A DNA stretch of 64,000 bases, taken from positions 248,001 through 312,000 of the forward strand of contig NZ_FMCV01000003.1 in NCBI RefSeq assembly GCF_900091565.1, read 5' to 3'. The notes beneath the pieces are model-generated. The model searched no databases and was not told the origin of the DNA. It saw only the letters and a program-made list of their open reading frames with translations. This document shows positions 23,118 through 34,522 of this stretch, in pieces. Within the stretch, counting starts at the first letter, position 1. Each line of letters opens with the position of its first letter. Position numbers and translations under genes: made by a program. Origin of the DNA: Micromonospora marina (GTDB lineage: Bacteria > Actinomycetota > Actinomycetes > Mycobacteriales > Micromonosporaceae).

Positions 23118-23882
23118 GTGAAACTCGTCCGCGACACCTGGCTGATCTTCCAGCAGGAGGCCGGCCTGATGGTGCGCAACCCGGTGATGGTGGCGTTCAG
23201 CCTGGCCCAGCCGATCACCTACCTGATCCTGTTCGCGCCGTTCCTCAAGGTGGTGATGGTCGACCGGGGCGCCTCGTCGTACGCCGACGCGTACCGCATC
23301 TACGTGCCCGGCCTGTTCGTGGCGATGGGCCTGTTCGGCGGCCTGTTCGCCGGTTACGGCCTGCTCAGCGCGCTGCGCGCGGGCATCATCGACAGGTGCC
23401 GGGTGACGCCGGTGAGCCGGACCGGCCTGCTGCTGGGCCGGGCGCTGATGCACGTGTGCCTCAACGTGGTCCAGGCGGTGGTGGTCACCGTGGTGGCACT
23501 GCCGTTCGGCCTGCGGGTGCACCTGGCGAACCTGCTGGTGTCGTACGCGCTGCTGTCGGTGATGGTGCTGCTCAGCACCTCGATCTCGTACGACATCGCG
23601 TTGCTGGTGCGCAACGAGAACAGTCTCGGCGTGCTGGTGAACACCGTCGGCCAGCCGGTGTCGCTGCTCGCCGGCGTGCTCATCCCGCTCGTGCTGGCAC
23701 CGATGTGGATCCAGCGGGTCGCGGTCTGGAACCCGTTCGCCTGGGCCACCGACGGCATGCGGGCGCTGTTCGCCGGCCAGATCACCCAGAACGTGGTGTG
23801 GCAGGGCGCGCTCATCATGTCCGGGCTGGCCGCCGCCAGCCTGTTCTGGTCGTCGCACCTGTTCAACCGCGATGTCTCCTGA
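23118..23882 (+). CDS. ABC-2 type exporter permease (DrrB-like)
   Basis: 254 residues with six hydrophobic segments and the ABC-2 pattern; the C-terminal loop reads VWNPFAWATDGMRALFAG. It forms the membrane part of the exporter with the ATPase just upstream. The GTG start at 23118 is preceded by GAGAGGAG. Length and topology match DrrB family proteins. It is followed by the promoter of the acyl ligase gene. Confidence 0.95.
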   Translation: MKLVRDTWLIFQQEAGLMVRNPVMVAFSLAQPITYLILFAPFLKVVMVDRGASSYADAYRIYVPGLFVAMGLFGGLFAGYGLLSALRAGIIDRCRVTPVSRTGLLLGRALMHVCLNVVQAVVVTVVALPFGLRVHLANLLVSYALLSVMVLLSTSISYDIALLVRNENSLGVLVNTVGQPVSLLAGVLIPLVLAPMWIQRVAVWNPFAWATDGMRALFAGQITQNVVWQGALIMSGLAAASLFWSSHLFNRDVS

Positions 23883-23891
23883 CTGTGTGTA

Positions 23892-23931
23892 CATCGACCA
23901 TTGTCTGCGCGTGGCGGGCGCTCTAGCCTGA
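23892..23931 (+). promoter_or_regulatory. Promoter of the acyl ligase, same type as at 22038
   Basis: TTGTCT (23901-23906) and TAGCCT (23924-23929) with a 17-base spacer, flanked by CATCGACC before and GA after. The identical flanks exceed what two independent housekeeping promoters would share. Confidence 0.65.
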
Positions 23932-23998
23932 TCGTGTCCCCGCTCGGCGGCCGGTACGGGGCGCGGCCGTGACGCGTGTCAGCTGAGGAGGCGAGGAG

Positions 23999-25651
23999 TT
24001 GGGTGCCGACAACCTCCGGGCGGCGCTGGCGGCCGACATGGAGCTGGGCGCGGGCAACGTGCTGCTCCGGCTGGCCGAGCACGGCGCCGACATGGAGACC
24101 CCCCGCGTGACGTTCGACGCCGACGTCGACGGCATCCCCGCCTGGACGCCGCTGTCGCTGGCGACGCTCACCGACCGGGTCGCGGCCCGGGCTGCCTGGT
24201 TCCGGGCACGGGGCGTGCGCCGGGCCGACCCGGTCGCGGTGTACGTGACCTCCGCGCCCGACGTGTTCCTCAACTTTCTGGCGCTGACCTGGCTCGGCGC
24301 GATCCCGGCGCTGATGAACGGCAACATGCCGATCCCGCTGGCCGCGGAGTTCGTCAGGCGGTTGCGCGGGGCCGGGGTGCTGGTCGACGCCGACCACGCC
24401 GCCCTTGCCGAGCACGACCTCGGCGTGGAGATCCTCGGTGACGCGGCGCAGACCGGCACCGGCGACCCGGCGCAGGCGCCGCCGCACCACCGGCACCACC
24501 CCGAGGAACCGGTGGTCGTCACCCACTCCTCGGGCACCACGCGGGTGCCGGCCGCGATCGTCCACTCGCACCACGGACTGTTCGCCGCGATCCGCGCGGT
24601 CCGGCTCACCGAGTCCCGGCCGTACGGCGAGGTGCGGGAGATGTCCGCGCTGCCGGCCGCGCACGCCGCCGGCATCATCACGCTCAACCAGGCGCTCTGC
24701 AACGGCTACCAGCTGCTCTGCCTGTCCGCGCAGGGCGGCCCGTTCGAGCGCAGCGCCGAGACGATCCTCTCCGCGATCGAGCGGTGGCGTCCCACCGGCG
24801 TCTTCGGGTTCGCGGTGACCTGGTCCGAGCTGGCCCGGGTCGACCTGACCACCCGCGACCTCAGCTCGGTGCGCAACTGGTTCAACACCGGTGACTGCGC
24901 GCACGAGGCGCACGTACGCCGGCTGGTCGCGGTCGGCAGCCACCCCGCGTACACCCGCGACGGCATGGTCGACGTCCCCGGCTCCAAGTTCGTCGACATG
25001 CTCGGCTCCACCGAGATGGGCCACGGCGCGTTCCGGATCACCCACCGGCTCGGCAGCGACCGCTACGACCGCTGCGTCGGTAAGCCGTACCCGTTCGCCG
25101 AGATCGCGCTGCTCGACGTGGACACCGGTGCGGAGGTGCCGCCGGGGCAGGTGGGGCACGTCGGCCTGAAGTCGCCGACGCTGGCGCTCGGCTACTGGAA
25201 CGACTCGGTCACCACCTACCGGACCCGGCTGGGCGGCTACTACCTGACCGGTGACCTGATGTACCGGGACGCGGCCGGTGACTACCACCACGTCGACCGG
25301 GCCAGCGACGCGGTCCACCTGGGCGGCGGCACCTGGCTCTACACCGCGCTGTCCGAGGAGCGCATCCTCAGGCACTGCCCGGACGTCCGCGACTGCACGG
25401 TCCTCGCGGCGGCGGGGGAGGACGGCACGACAGTCACCGACGTGCTGCTCCTGCTCGCCGCCGACGCCGATCCGGCGCACGACCGTACCGGCCGGGTCCG
25501 GGCCGCGCTGGGCCCGGCGGTGTCCGCGACGCTGCGCCGGGTGGTGACGGTCCCCGACGACGACGTGGTCATGGGGCCCACCGGGAAGGTACGCAAGTTC
25601 CTGATGCGACAGCGGCTCCTGGCCGACGCCGGAGCGCCCGGCGCGGGCTGA
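23999..25651 (+). CDS. AMP-forming acyl/aryl-CoA (or -ACP) ligase
   Basis: About 550 residues of the ANL adenylating superfamily. The motifs are VVTHSSGTTRVPAAIVH (P-loop A3), DMLGSTEMGHG (A5), YLTGDLMYRD (A7), DRASDAVHLGGG (A8) and the A10 Lys in MGPTGKVRKFL. In this cluster it would activate the carboxylic acid that is loaded on an ACP or passed to the condensation enzyme. The TTG start at 23999 follows GAGGAGGCGAGGAG. It is the last intact gene of the cluster on this side. Substrate specificity cannot be read from the sequence here. Confidence 0.92.
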   Translation: MGADNLRAALAADMELGAGNVLLRLAEHGADMETPRVTFDADVDGIPAWTPLSLATLTDRVAARAAWFRARGVRRADPVAVYVTSAPDVFLNFLALTWLGAIPALMNGNMPIPLAAEFVRRLRGAGVLVDADHAALAEHDLGVEILGDAAQTGTGDPAQAPPHHRHHPEEPVVVTHSSGTTRVPAAIVHSHHGLFAAIRAVRLTESRPYGEVREMSALPAAHAAGIITLNQALCNGYQLLCLSAQGGPFERSAETILSAIERWRPTGVFGFAVTWSELARVDLTTRDLSSVRNWFNTGDCAHEAHVRRLVAVGSHPAYTRDGMVDVPGSKFVDMLGSTEMGHGAFRITHRLGSDRYDRCVGKPYPFAEIALLDVDTGAEVPPGQVGHVGLKSPTLALGYWNDSVTTYRTRLGGYYLTGDLMYRDAAGDYHHVDRASDAVHLGGGTWLYTALSEERILRHCPDVRDCTVLAAAGEDGTTVTDVLLLLAADADPAHDRTGRVRAALGPAVSATLRRVVTVPDDDVVMGPTGKVRKFLMRQRLLADAGAPGAG

Positions 25652-28690
<3,039 letters not shown>

Positions 28691-28702
28691 TCCGCCGTGT
28701 CC

Positions 28703-28747
28703 GGGCGAGCCCCGGTCCGTCGCGCCGCGACGGACCGGGGCTCGCCC
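28703..28747 (+). terminator. katG terminator
   Basis: A perfect 20-bp stem (28703-28722 with 28728-28747) closed by CGCCG, 12 bases after the katG stop. No U-tract, as is common in actinomycetes. Confidence 0.88.
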
Positions 28748-28772
28748 CGTTCGCGGAACCGGGCGCGTCCGG

Positions 28773-28862
28773 TCAGCCGTGCAGCGTACGGCTGGGTGGG
28801 ACGCCGAACACCGACCGGTAGTGGGCGGTGAACCTGCTGTGGCTCAGGAAGCCCACCGGCTG
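28773..28862 (-). pseudogene. C-terminal remnant of an AraC-family regulator
   Basis: Minus-strand frame ending at TGA 28775-28773 with VGFLSHSRFTAHYRSVFGV then PPSRTLHG, the second helix-turn-helix and C terminus of an AraC/XylS protein (GFxSxSxFxxxFxxxFGxxPS). Upstream on the same strand the similarity stops abruptly and there is no start, so nine tenths of the gene is missing. Confidence 0.65.
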
Positions 28863-28936
28863 GCGATCCGGCGGTCGTGACTCAGCCGCCGGCCGCCCGC
28901 TCCGGCCCGGAACCCGCCGCGCCACGCTTTCGGCGG

Positions 28937-30583
28937 TCACTGGCCGCCGGGGTTGCCCTCCCAGTGCCCGCCGACCGCCGGGGTGTCGGCGCGGATCGCG
29001 GTGTGGTTGCCGTCGAGGTCGTTCTCGAGCACCCGGCAGTTCAGGCAGCTGCCGCGCTCGGTGATCCAGATGCCGTCGGTCTGCGTGCCGGAGCCGCTGT
29101 CCCGGATCAGGTTCCCGCGCACGGTGACCGAGTCGCAGGTGGCGTTCAGCGTGACACCGGCCCGGTGCTCCGGGGACGCCGGCAGTTCGTACGGCGTGCC
29201 GGGCGGCGGGGTGTCGGCGCTCCAGGCGCCGGAGACGCCCGGCCGGTTCGGGGCGAGCACGAGCGTGGTCGCGTCGTTGCTGGCGACCACCGCGAAGCGC
29301 CGGCCGACCCGCAGGACCTTGCCCCGGTGCCCGTCCTGGGGCCAGTCGGCGCGCTGGTCGACGAGGGTGTCCCCGGTGTAGCGCACCGACTCGCCACCGC
29401 CGGTGGCGGCCGGGGCGCACTGCCGGCCGTTGTTCCGGATCCGGTTGTTGATGATCACGGCGTCCCGTAGCGGGCGGTCGGAGCGGATCCCGTCCAGGCT
29501 GTTGCCCCAGATGTCGTTGCTCTCGATGACGATCTCCTCGGCGATGGCGCGGTTGCCCTCCCCGAGATCCTGGTGGTGGTAGCCGAAGCGGCCGTTGCCG
29601 GTGATCCGGTTGCCCCGCACCGTGTAGGGGCCCGGAGTGTTGCCGATGTTCACCCCGTCGCGCAGGTTGCCGTCGATCAGACAGTCGGTGAGCAGGCCGC
29701 CCCGCCCGGGGATGCCCGTGGTGCCCTTCGCCGACACCTGGAAGCCGGCCTCCAGGTTGCCGACCATGGTGCACCCGGTGACGATGAGCCCGTCCGCGCC
29801 CCAGTCGGAGATGCCGAACCGGTTGCCCTCGGCGTGGCAACCGATGATCCGGATACCCCGGGGCTGTGGCCGGTCCGTGTACTGCATCTCGACGAAGATC
29901 CCGTTCGTGGCGTTGCCGACGGCCGTGCAGTCAGTGATGGTCAGCCGCTCGACCGGCCCCCACCCGCCGATGCCGATGCCGATACCGGCGCCGCCCATCT
30001 CCAGGCCGTCGTCCATCCGGCCGCACCCCAGCACGCGTACGCCATCGATCACGGTGTCCTGGAGGAAGTCGCAGCCGAACCCCGTCGCGGCGGTGTGGTG
30101 GATGAACAGGTTGCGGAACGTCCCGCCGATCACGTACTGCAACCCCAGGCCCTTGGCCAGCGGGTTGTATTCCGCCGACGCGACGCCAGAGCCGTCGATC
30201 TCGAAGTCGGCGAACGTGCAGTGGGCGAGATGCCGGTCCGGGCTCGCCCCGTGCTGCTCGGCCGTGTGGAACGCCAGCGGGACCGGTTGCGCCCGGTTGC
30301 CCTCGTTGCTCAGCACGAACCGGGTCACGCCCACCCCGGCGCCGACCAGCGACACCCCGCAGCGCCAGACGGTGGCGGCGTCGCGGATGGCGTACACGCC
30401 GGGCGGGCAGTAGATCACGCGGGCCCGGCCGTCGGCGTCGTACGCGTCGCCGAGCCGGTCGACGAGCGCGGCGAGCGCCGGCTGATCGTTCGTCACCCCG
30501 TCACCGAGCAGGCCGTGGTGCCGGGCGTCGCACCGCAGCGGCGCGCCGGCCACGGCGTACCGGCGGACACCGGGCGCGGTCAC
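28937..30583 (-). CDS. Right-handed parallel beta-helix (pectate-lyase-like) protein
   Basis: 548 residues. The N terminus has the pectate-lyase-3-like motif LLGDGVTNDQPALAALVDRL followed by IYCPPGVYAIRDAATV; about ten turns of beta-helix follow with repeats such as VTGCTMVGNLEAGFQV and GNRITGNGRFG. Such proteins are polysaccharide lyases, hydrolases or epimerases, or adhesive exoproteins. There is no signal peptide, which is odd for an extracellular glycan enzyme. The GTG start at 30583 has GGAGGGAG at 5 bases; a much longer in-frame extension runs through promoter DNA and is rejected. A LacI-like box lies 126 bases upstream, so carbohydrate control is possible. Confidence 0.85.
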   Translation of the reverse strand: MTAPGVRRYAVAGAPLRCDARHHGLLGDGVTNDQPALAALVDRLGDAYDADGRARVIYCPPGVYAIRDAATVWRCGVSLVGAGVGVTRFVLSNEGNRAQPVPLAFHTAEQHGASPDRHLAHCTFADFEIDGSGVASAEYNPLAKGLGLQYVIGGTFRNLFIHHTAATGFGCDFLQDTVIDGVRVLGCGRMDDGLEMGGAGIGIGIGGWGPVERLTITDCTAVGNATNGIFVEMQYTDRPQPRGIRIIGCHAEGNRFGISDWGADGLIVTGCTMVGNLEAGFQVSAKGTTGIPGRGGLLTDCLIDGNLRDGVNIGNTPGPYTVRGNRITGNGRFGYHHQDLGEGNRAIAEEIVIESNDIWGNSLDGIRSDRPLRDAVIINNRIRNNGRQCAPAATGGGESVRYTGDTLVDQRADWPQDGHRGKVLRVGRRFAVVASNDATTLVLAPNRPGVSGAWSADTPPPGTPYELPASPEHRAGVTLNATCDSVTVRGNLIRDSGSGTQTDGIWITERGSCLNCRVLENDLDGNHTAIRADTPAVGGHWEGNPGGQ

Positions 30584-30708
30584 GGCATCTCCCTCCGGCC
30601 GGCCGCCCCGCGCGAGCACGGCGCGCGCCGGCCGCCGCGTGAGCGGGATCCAACCCACACGGTACGTGGAAGCGGTCTCCGGCAGGTCCGGATCGGCGAG
30701 GCGCCCGG

Positions 30709-30726
30709 TTCGCAAACGTTGGAAAA
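30709..30726. promoter_or_regulatory. LacI-type operator-like palindrome
   Basis: TTCGCAAACGTTGGAAAA has an AACGTT core with matching C/G and TT/AA at outer positions, the layout bound by LacI-family sugar regulators. It lies upstream of the beta-helix gene. Confidence 0.4.
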
Positions 30727-30871
30727 TCTGCTCGGAAGTTGCGGTCGTCCTGCTAGGCGGGTCACTGCGTCCCGAGCATCGGGAATCACCCCAGCGCCCG
30801 AGCGCCCGGTCCAGCGTGGATCGCCACTGCTTGAAGGGATTTCGAGGCCACTCGTGTTGCCTGCTGGTTTC

Positions 30872-30907
30872 GAAAACTTTGCCGCAAGCTATTGCAAAGA
30901 CTTTCAT
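30872..30907 (+). promoter_or_regulatory. Amylase promoter with overlapping inverted repeat
   Basis: TTGCCG (30879-30884) and TTTCAT (30902-30907) are 17 bases apart. The inverted repeat GAAAACTTTGC (30872-30882) / GCAAAGACTTTC (30894-30905) covers both. Streptomycete amylase promoters carry similar TTGCAA/CTTTC elements bound by the MalR (Reg1) LacI-type repressor, so maltodextrin induction is likely. Confidence 0.6.
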
Positions 30908-30989
30908 GGATGGCGCATCGTGTTCGCTACCCGGGACGGCCGCCCCACCCCGCTCACCCTTTCGAACCCACGGAAGAGGTCCCCCGACC

Positions 30990-33179
30990 ATGCCATCCAC
31001 CAGACCACACCCCCGTGGCCGCGCCGGTCGCCTGCTGCTCGCCGCCGCGCTCGTCGCGGCCGGCGGCACAGTGGCCGTCGCCGCCGCCCCCGCCGCCGCC
31101 CCCGCCCGCGCCGCCGTCACGCTCAACGACAGCGAGGTGACCGCCAACCTCTGGGAATGGAACTGGACCTCGGTCGCCGCCGCCTGCACCGATCACCTCG
31201 GACCGGCCGGCTACGGCGCGGTGCAGGTGGCACCGCCGCAGGAGTCGGTGAAGCTGCCCGCCGGCGCCGACGGCGCGTACCCCTGGTACGAGGTGTACCA
31301 GCCGGTGTCGTACAAGCTGGACAGCCGGTTCGGCAACCGCCAGCAGTTCGCCGCCATGGTCACCGCGTGCCACGACGCCGGTGTCCGCGTCTACGTCGAC
31401 GCGGTGGTCAACCACATGGCCGGCACCAACAACCCGGCCGGCACGCGCGGCTACGCCGGCACCGAGTTCTCCGGCTACAGCTACCCGGCCGTACCGTACG
31501 GCGCCGGTGACTTCCACCGCCCCGGCGACAACTGCCCGACCGGCGGCGCGATCAGCGACTGGAACAACGAGGCCCAGGTGACCAGCTGTGAGCTGCTGTC
31601 GCTGTCCGACCTCTACACCGAGAAGGAAGCGGTCCGGAACAAGATCGCGGCGTACCTCAACGACCTGATCGGGCTCGGCGTCGACGGCTTCCGGGTCGAC
31701 GCGGTCAAGCACATCCGCAAGGACGACTTCGCGGCCATCCTCGGCAAGCTGAACGACACCGTCGCCGAGGGCCGGCGGCCGTACGTCGCGCAGGAGATCT
31801 TCGACGGGGCCAGCAACCCGGCGTTGCAGGCCCGCGCGTTCATCGGCAACGGCGACGTGCTCGACTTCGCGTACGCCAAGGGCATCCGCTCGGCGTTCCA
31901 GGGCTCCGTCTCGGCGCTGGCGAACGTGCCGAACTGGAACCTCGACGCGCCGAGCGCCAACGTCTTCGCCATGGTCACCAACCACGACCTGGAGCGCGAC
32001 GGTGTGGTGCTGTCGTACAAGAACGGCACCGACTACGTCCTGGCGAACTACTTCGCGCTGGCCTACCCGCACGGCAAGCCGTCGGTCTACGACAGCTTCA
32101 CCTGGGCCGACCGCAACCAGTCCCCGCCGCACGACGGCACCGGACGCGTCACCGACACGGTCTGCGGCGCCGCCTGGAACTGCCTGACCCGCACCACGGG
32201 TGTCAAGGGCATGGTCGGCTGGGCCAACGCCGCCCGCCCGGTGAAGACAGTCTCGGACTTCACCACGGTGAACAGCAACGTGATCGGCTTCCACCGGGGC
32301 GACCGGGCGTGGATCGGCATCAACGACTCCGGCTCCGCCACCACCGCCACCTTCACCACCGGGCTCGCCGACGGCCGGTACTGCGACGTCATCTCCGGCC
32401 TCGCCACCGGCAGCGGCTGCACCGGCGGCACGGTGACCGTGTCCGGCGGCCGGGCCACGGTGACCGTCCCGGCCAATGACGCGGTCGCGATCCACGTGAA
32501 CGCCCGGCCGGGCGCCGGCCCGTCCCCGACGGTCTCGCCGAGCGCCTCACCGTCCGCGTCGCCCACCGTCAGCCCGGGGGACCGGATCGCCACCACGTTC
32601 ACCGTCACCGCGAACCTGGCCGCCGGGCAGGACGTCTACGTCGTCGGCAGCATCCCCGAGCTGGGCTCGTGGACGCCCGCGAACGGCGTCAAGCTCGCCG
32701 CGCAGGGCGGCGGCACCTACCGCGCCACCGTCAGCCTGCCCCGGTCCACCGCGGTGGAGTACAAGTTCGTCAAGCTGACCGCCGCCGGCGCCGTCACCTG
32801 GGAGTCCGGCGCGAACCGGACGCTCAGCACCCCGGCCGGCGGTACGTACGCGGTGACCGAGACGTTCCGCGGCGACACCGTCACCACGTCGGTCGCCACC
32901 ACGTTCTCCGCCACCGCGACCACCGTCTACGGGCAGAACGTGTTCGTGGTCGGCAACATCCCGGCGCTCGGCGGCTGGAACCCGGCCGCCGCCGTCGCCC
33001 TCTCGTCCGCCGCCTACCCGGTCTGGCGGGCCACCGTCGACCTGCCCGCGAACACCGCTGTCGAGTACAAGTACGTCAAGAAGAACCCGGACGGTTCGGT
33101 GACCTGGGAATCAGGCGCCAACCGGACGTTCACCACGCCCGCTGGCGGCACCCGCGCCCTCACCGACACCTGGCGCTGA
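30990..33179 (+). CDS. Secreted alpha-amylase (GH13) with two CBM20 domains
   Basis: 729 residues. A signal peptide of about 40 residues ends in APARAA. The GH13 regions are DAVVNH, GFRVDAVKH (nucleophile Asp237), VAQEIF (acid Glu269) and TNHD (Asp333). An all-beta domain is followed by a Pro/Ser linker (SPSASPSASPTVSPG) and two starch-binding CBM20 modules, each with VYVVGSIPELGSW- or VFVVGNIPALGGW-like strands and VEYKFVK/VEYKYVK. Many actinomycete amylases have one CBM20; the second looks like a duplication and would help bind raw starch. GGAAGAGG precedes ATG 30990. It acts outside the cell on starch. Confidence 0.97.
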   Translation: MPSTRPHPRGRAGRLLLAAALVAAGGTVAVAAAPAAAPARAAVTLNDSEVTANLWEWNWTSVAAACTDHLGPAGYGAVQVAPPQESVKLPAGADGAYPWYEVYQPVSYKLDSRFGNRQQFAAMVTACHDAGVRVYVDAVVNHMAGTNNPAGTRGYAGTEFSGYSYPAVPYGAGDFHRPGDNCPTGGAISDWNNEAQVTSCELLSLSDLYTEKEAVRNKIAAYLNDLIGLGVDGFRVDAVKHIRKDDFAAILGKLNDTVAEGRRPYVAQEIFDGASNPALQARAFIGNGDVLDFAYAKGIRSAFQGSVSALANVPNWNLDAPSANVFAMVTNHDLERDGVVLSYKNGTDYVLANYFALAYPHGKPSVYDSFTWADRNQSPPHDGTGRVTDTVCGAAWNCLTRTTGVKGMVGWANAARPVKTVSDFTTVNSNVIGFHRGDRAWIGINDSGSATTATFTTGLADGRYCDVISGLATGSGCTGGTVTVSGGRATVTVPANDAVAIHVNARPGAGPSPTVSPSASPSASPTVSPGDRIATTFTVTANLAAGQDVYVVGSIPELGSWTPANGVKLAAQGGGTYRATVSLPRSTAVEYKFVKLTAAGAVTWESGANRTLSTPAGGTYAVTETFRGDTVTTSVATTFSATATTVYGQNVFVVGNIPALGGWNPAAAVALSSAAYPVWRATVDLPANTAVEYKYVKKNPDGSVTWESGANRTFTTPAGGTRALTDTWR

Positions 33180-33186
33180 CCATTCC

Positions 33187-33221
33187 GCGGCCCGCCCCCG
33201 TCACCCCTGGGGACGGGCCGC
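33187..33221. terminator. Bidirectional terminator between amylase and MFS gene
   Basis: The stem GCGGCCCG (33187-33194) / CGGGCCGC (33214-33221) encloses further C-rich/G-rich pairing, between two convergent genes. Confidence 0.65.
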
Positions 33222-33227
33222 AGCCGG

Positions 33228-34430
33228 TCACGCCCGGACCCGGGCCCGGCCGGGCTCGGGCGCGGCGGCGGATCCGTCCCGACGAGGTCCACCGAAGGTC
33301 GCCGCCAGTGCGGCGGCCAGGCACACCACGGCGGCTACCACCAGCGGAGGCCGCCCGCCGAGGGCGACCGCCGCCGAACCGAGCGGGATGGCCAGCGTGA
33401 TCGGGCCGAACATCGCCGTGTTCGCCGTCCCGGCGACCCGCCCGAGCATCGCCTGCGGCGTGTACGCCTGCACGGCGGTGACCGCGGCGACGAGCGTCCA
33501 CGGCAGACCCACACCGACCGTCACCGAGGCGGCCACAGTGCCCGGCCACCACGGCAGGCAGCGCCCCAGACAGCCGGCCGCGAACAGGACGGCGCCCGCG
33601 GCACCGACCGCCACCTCACCGTGGCGCTGGACGAGCCGGCCGACGACCAGCCCGGCGAGCAGTGACCCGCCGCCCTGCGCGCTGGCCAGCACACCGAGGA
33701 ACGTCGACGGCAGCGCCAGGTCCGTCACCACCACGTCGTACAGCGCCGCCGTGGTGAAGCCGGACATCGCGATGGACACCGCCGCGAGCGCCACCGGTAC
33801 GCGTACCGCCCGCCGGGCCAGCAGGGCGGCGAGTCCGTCCCGCACCCCCGCCGGGCGTGCCGCCGGGGCGGCGGGGACGGTCCGCGTCAGGCGTAACGCG
33901 CCGTACAGGGCGGCCGCGAGCACCGGTACGGCGGCGGCGAGCACCGCGACGACGTGCCCGCCCCGCCACGCGTACAGGCCCGCCCCGGCCAGCGGCGCCA
34001 CCAGCTTCATGCCCTCCTGCGCGCTCGACCGCCAGCCGTTTACGTCGGCCAGCCGGGCCGGGGGGAGCGCGGCGGGCAGCAACGCGGTCTCGCCGGCGTC
34101 GACGAGCACGTACCCGACGCCGTAGGCGAGCGAGACGGCGTAGATCAGCCACGCCTGGCCGGGCCCTCGTACCGCCAGCAGGCTCAGCAACGCGGCGGCG
34201 AGCGCGAGGTCGACGCCGATCACCAGCCGGCGCCGGGGCACCCGGTCGAGCAGGCCGCCGAGCCACGGTCCGGCCAGCGTCGGCGCGTAGACGCAGAGAC
34301 CGGCCAGCGCGGCGAACCCGGTGGAACCGGTCAGGTCGAGGATCCAGATGCCGGAGACCAGGGCCATGGCGCTGCCGCCGAGCCCGGACAGCAGTGAGAC
34401 GGCCACGAACAGGACGACGTTGCGACGCAT
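33228..34430 (-). CDS. MFS transporter (EntS/MFS_3-like exporter)
   Basis: 400 residues with about 12 hydrophobic segments. LLDRVPRRRLVIGVDL matches the loop-2 signature of drug/siderophore exporters. The start is taken at ATG 34430, which begins the first helix region (RRNVVLFVAVSLL) and has GGGGGA ahead; an in-frame start 33 bases upstream would cover the operator. It lies 76 bases downstream of a small HTH gene on the same strand, and both have a GTCAA-N7-TTGAC palindrome upstream. It probably exports a drug-like compound under that regulator. Confidence 0.9.
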   Translation of the reverse strand: MRRNVVLFVAVSLLSGLGGSAMALVSGIWILDLTGSTGFAALAGLCVYAPTLAGPWLGGLLDRVPRRRLVIGVDLALAAALLSLLAVRGPGQAWLIYAVSLAYGVGYVLVDAGETALLPAALPPARLADVNGWRSSAQEGMKLVAPLAGAGLYAWRGGHVVAVLAAAVPVLAAALYGALRLTRTVPAAPAARPAGVRDGLAALLARRAVRVPVALAAVSIAMSGFTTAALYDVVVTDLALPSTFLGVLASAQGGGSLLAGLVVGRLVQRHGEVAVGAAGAVLFAAGCLGRCLPWWPGTVAASVTVGVGLPWTLVAAVTAVQAYTPQAMLGRVAGTANTAMFGPITLAIPLGSAAVALGGRPPLVVAAVVCLAAALAATFGGPRRDGSAAAPEPGRARVRA

Positions 34431-34445
34431 GGATCCCCCGAGAGT

Positions 34446-34462
34446 TGAGTCTTGAGGACTCA
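34446..34462. promoter_or_regulatory. Palindrome TGAGTC-N5-GACTCA before the MFS gene
   Basis: A perfect 6+6 bp palindrome in a region that also holds two direct repeats of CTCAACTC (minus strand), just upstream of the MFS start. It is placed like an operator or the core of a transcript leader. Confidence 0.45.
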
Positions 34463-34505
34463 TCCTCGGGAGTTGAGCCGAAGCCTGGCAATAACCTGGT
34501 GTTAC

Positions 34506-34522
34506 GTCAATGTGTTGTTGAC
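34506..34522. promoter_or_regulatory. GTCAA-N7-TTGAC palindrome, copy 1
   Basis: GTCAA (34506-34510) and TTGAC (34518-34522) with seven bases between, overlapping the last codons of the HTH gene and 76 bases before the MFS start. Its twin lies just upstream of the HTH gene at 34983. Confidence 0.5.

Larger units (their letters stand above)
30584..30989. other. Divergent control region of the beta-helix and amylase genes
   Basis: 406 bases without a gene between the divergent starts. It holds an imperfect LacI-type palindrome (30709-30726, core AACGTT) on the beta-helix side and the amylase promoter with an overlapping inverted repeat (30872-30907). I see no RNA gene in it. Confidence 0.6.

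Noticed and set aside
23354..25480. Minus-strand open frame of about 700 codons
   Set aside because: Antisense to the permease and ligase genes; His/Arg/Gly-rich without motifs.
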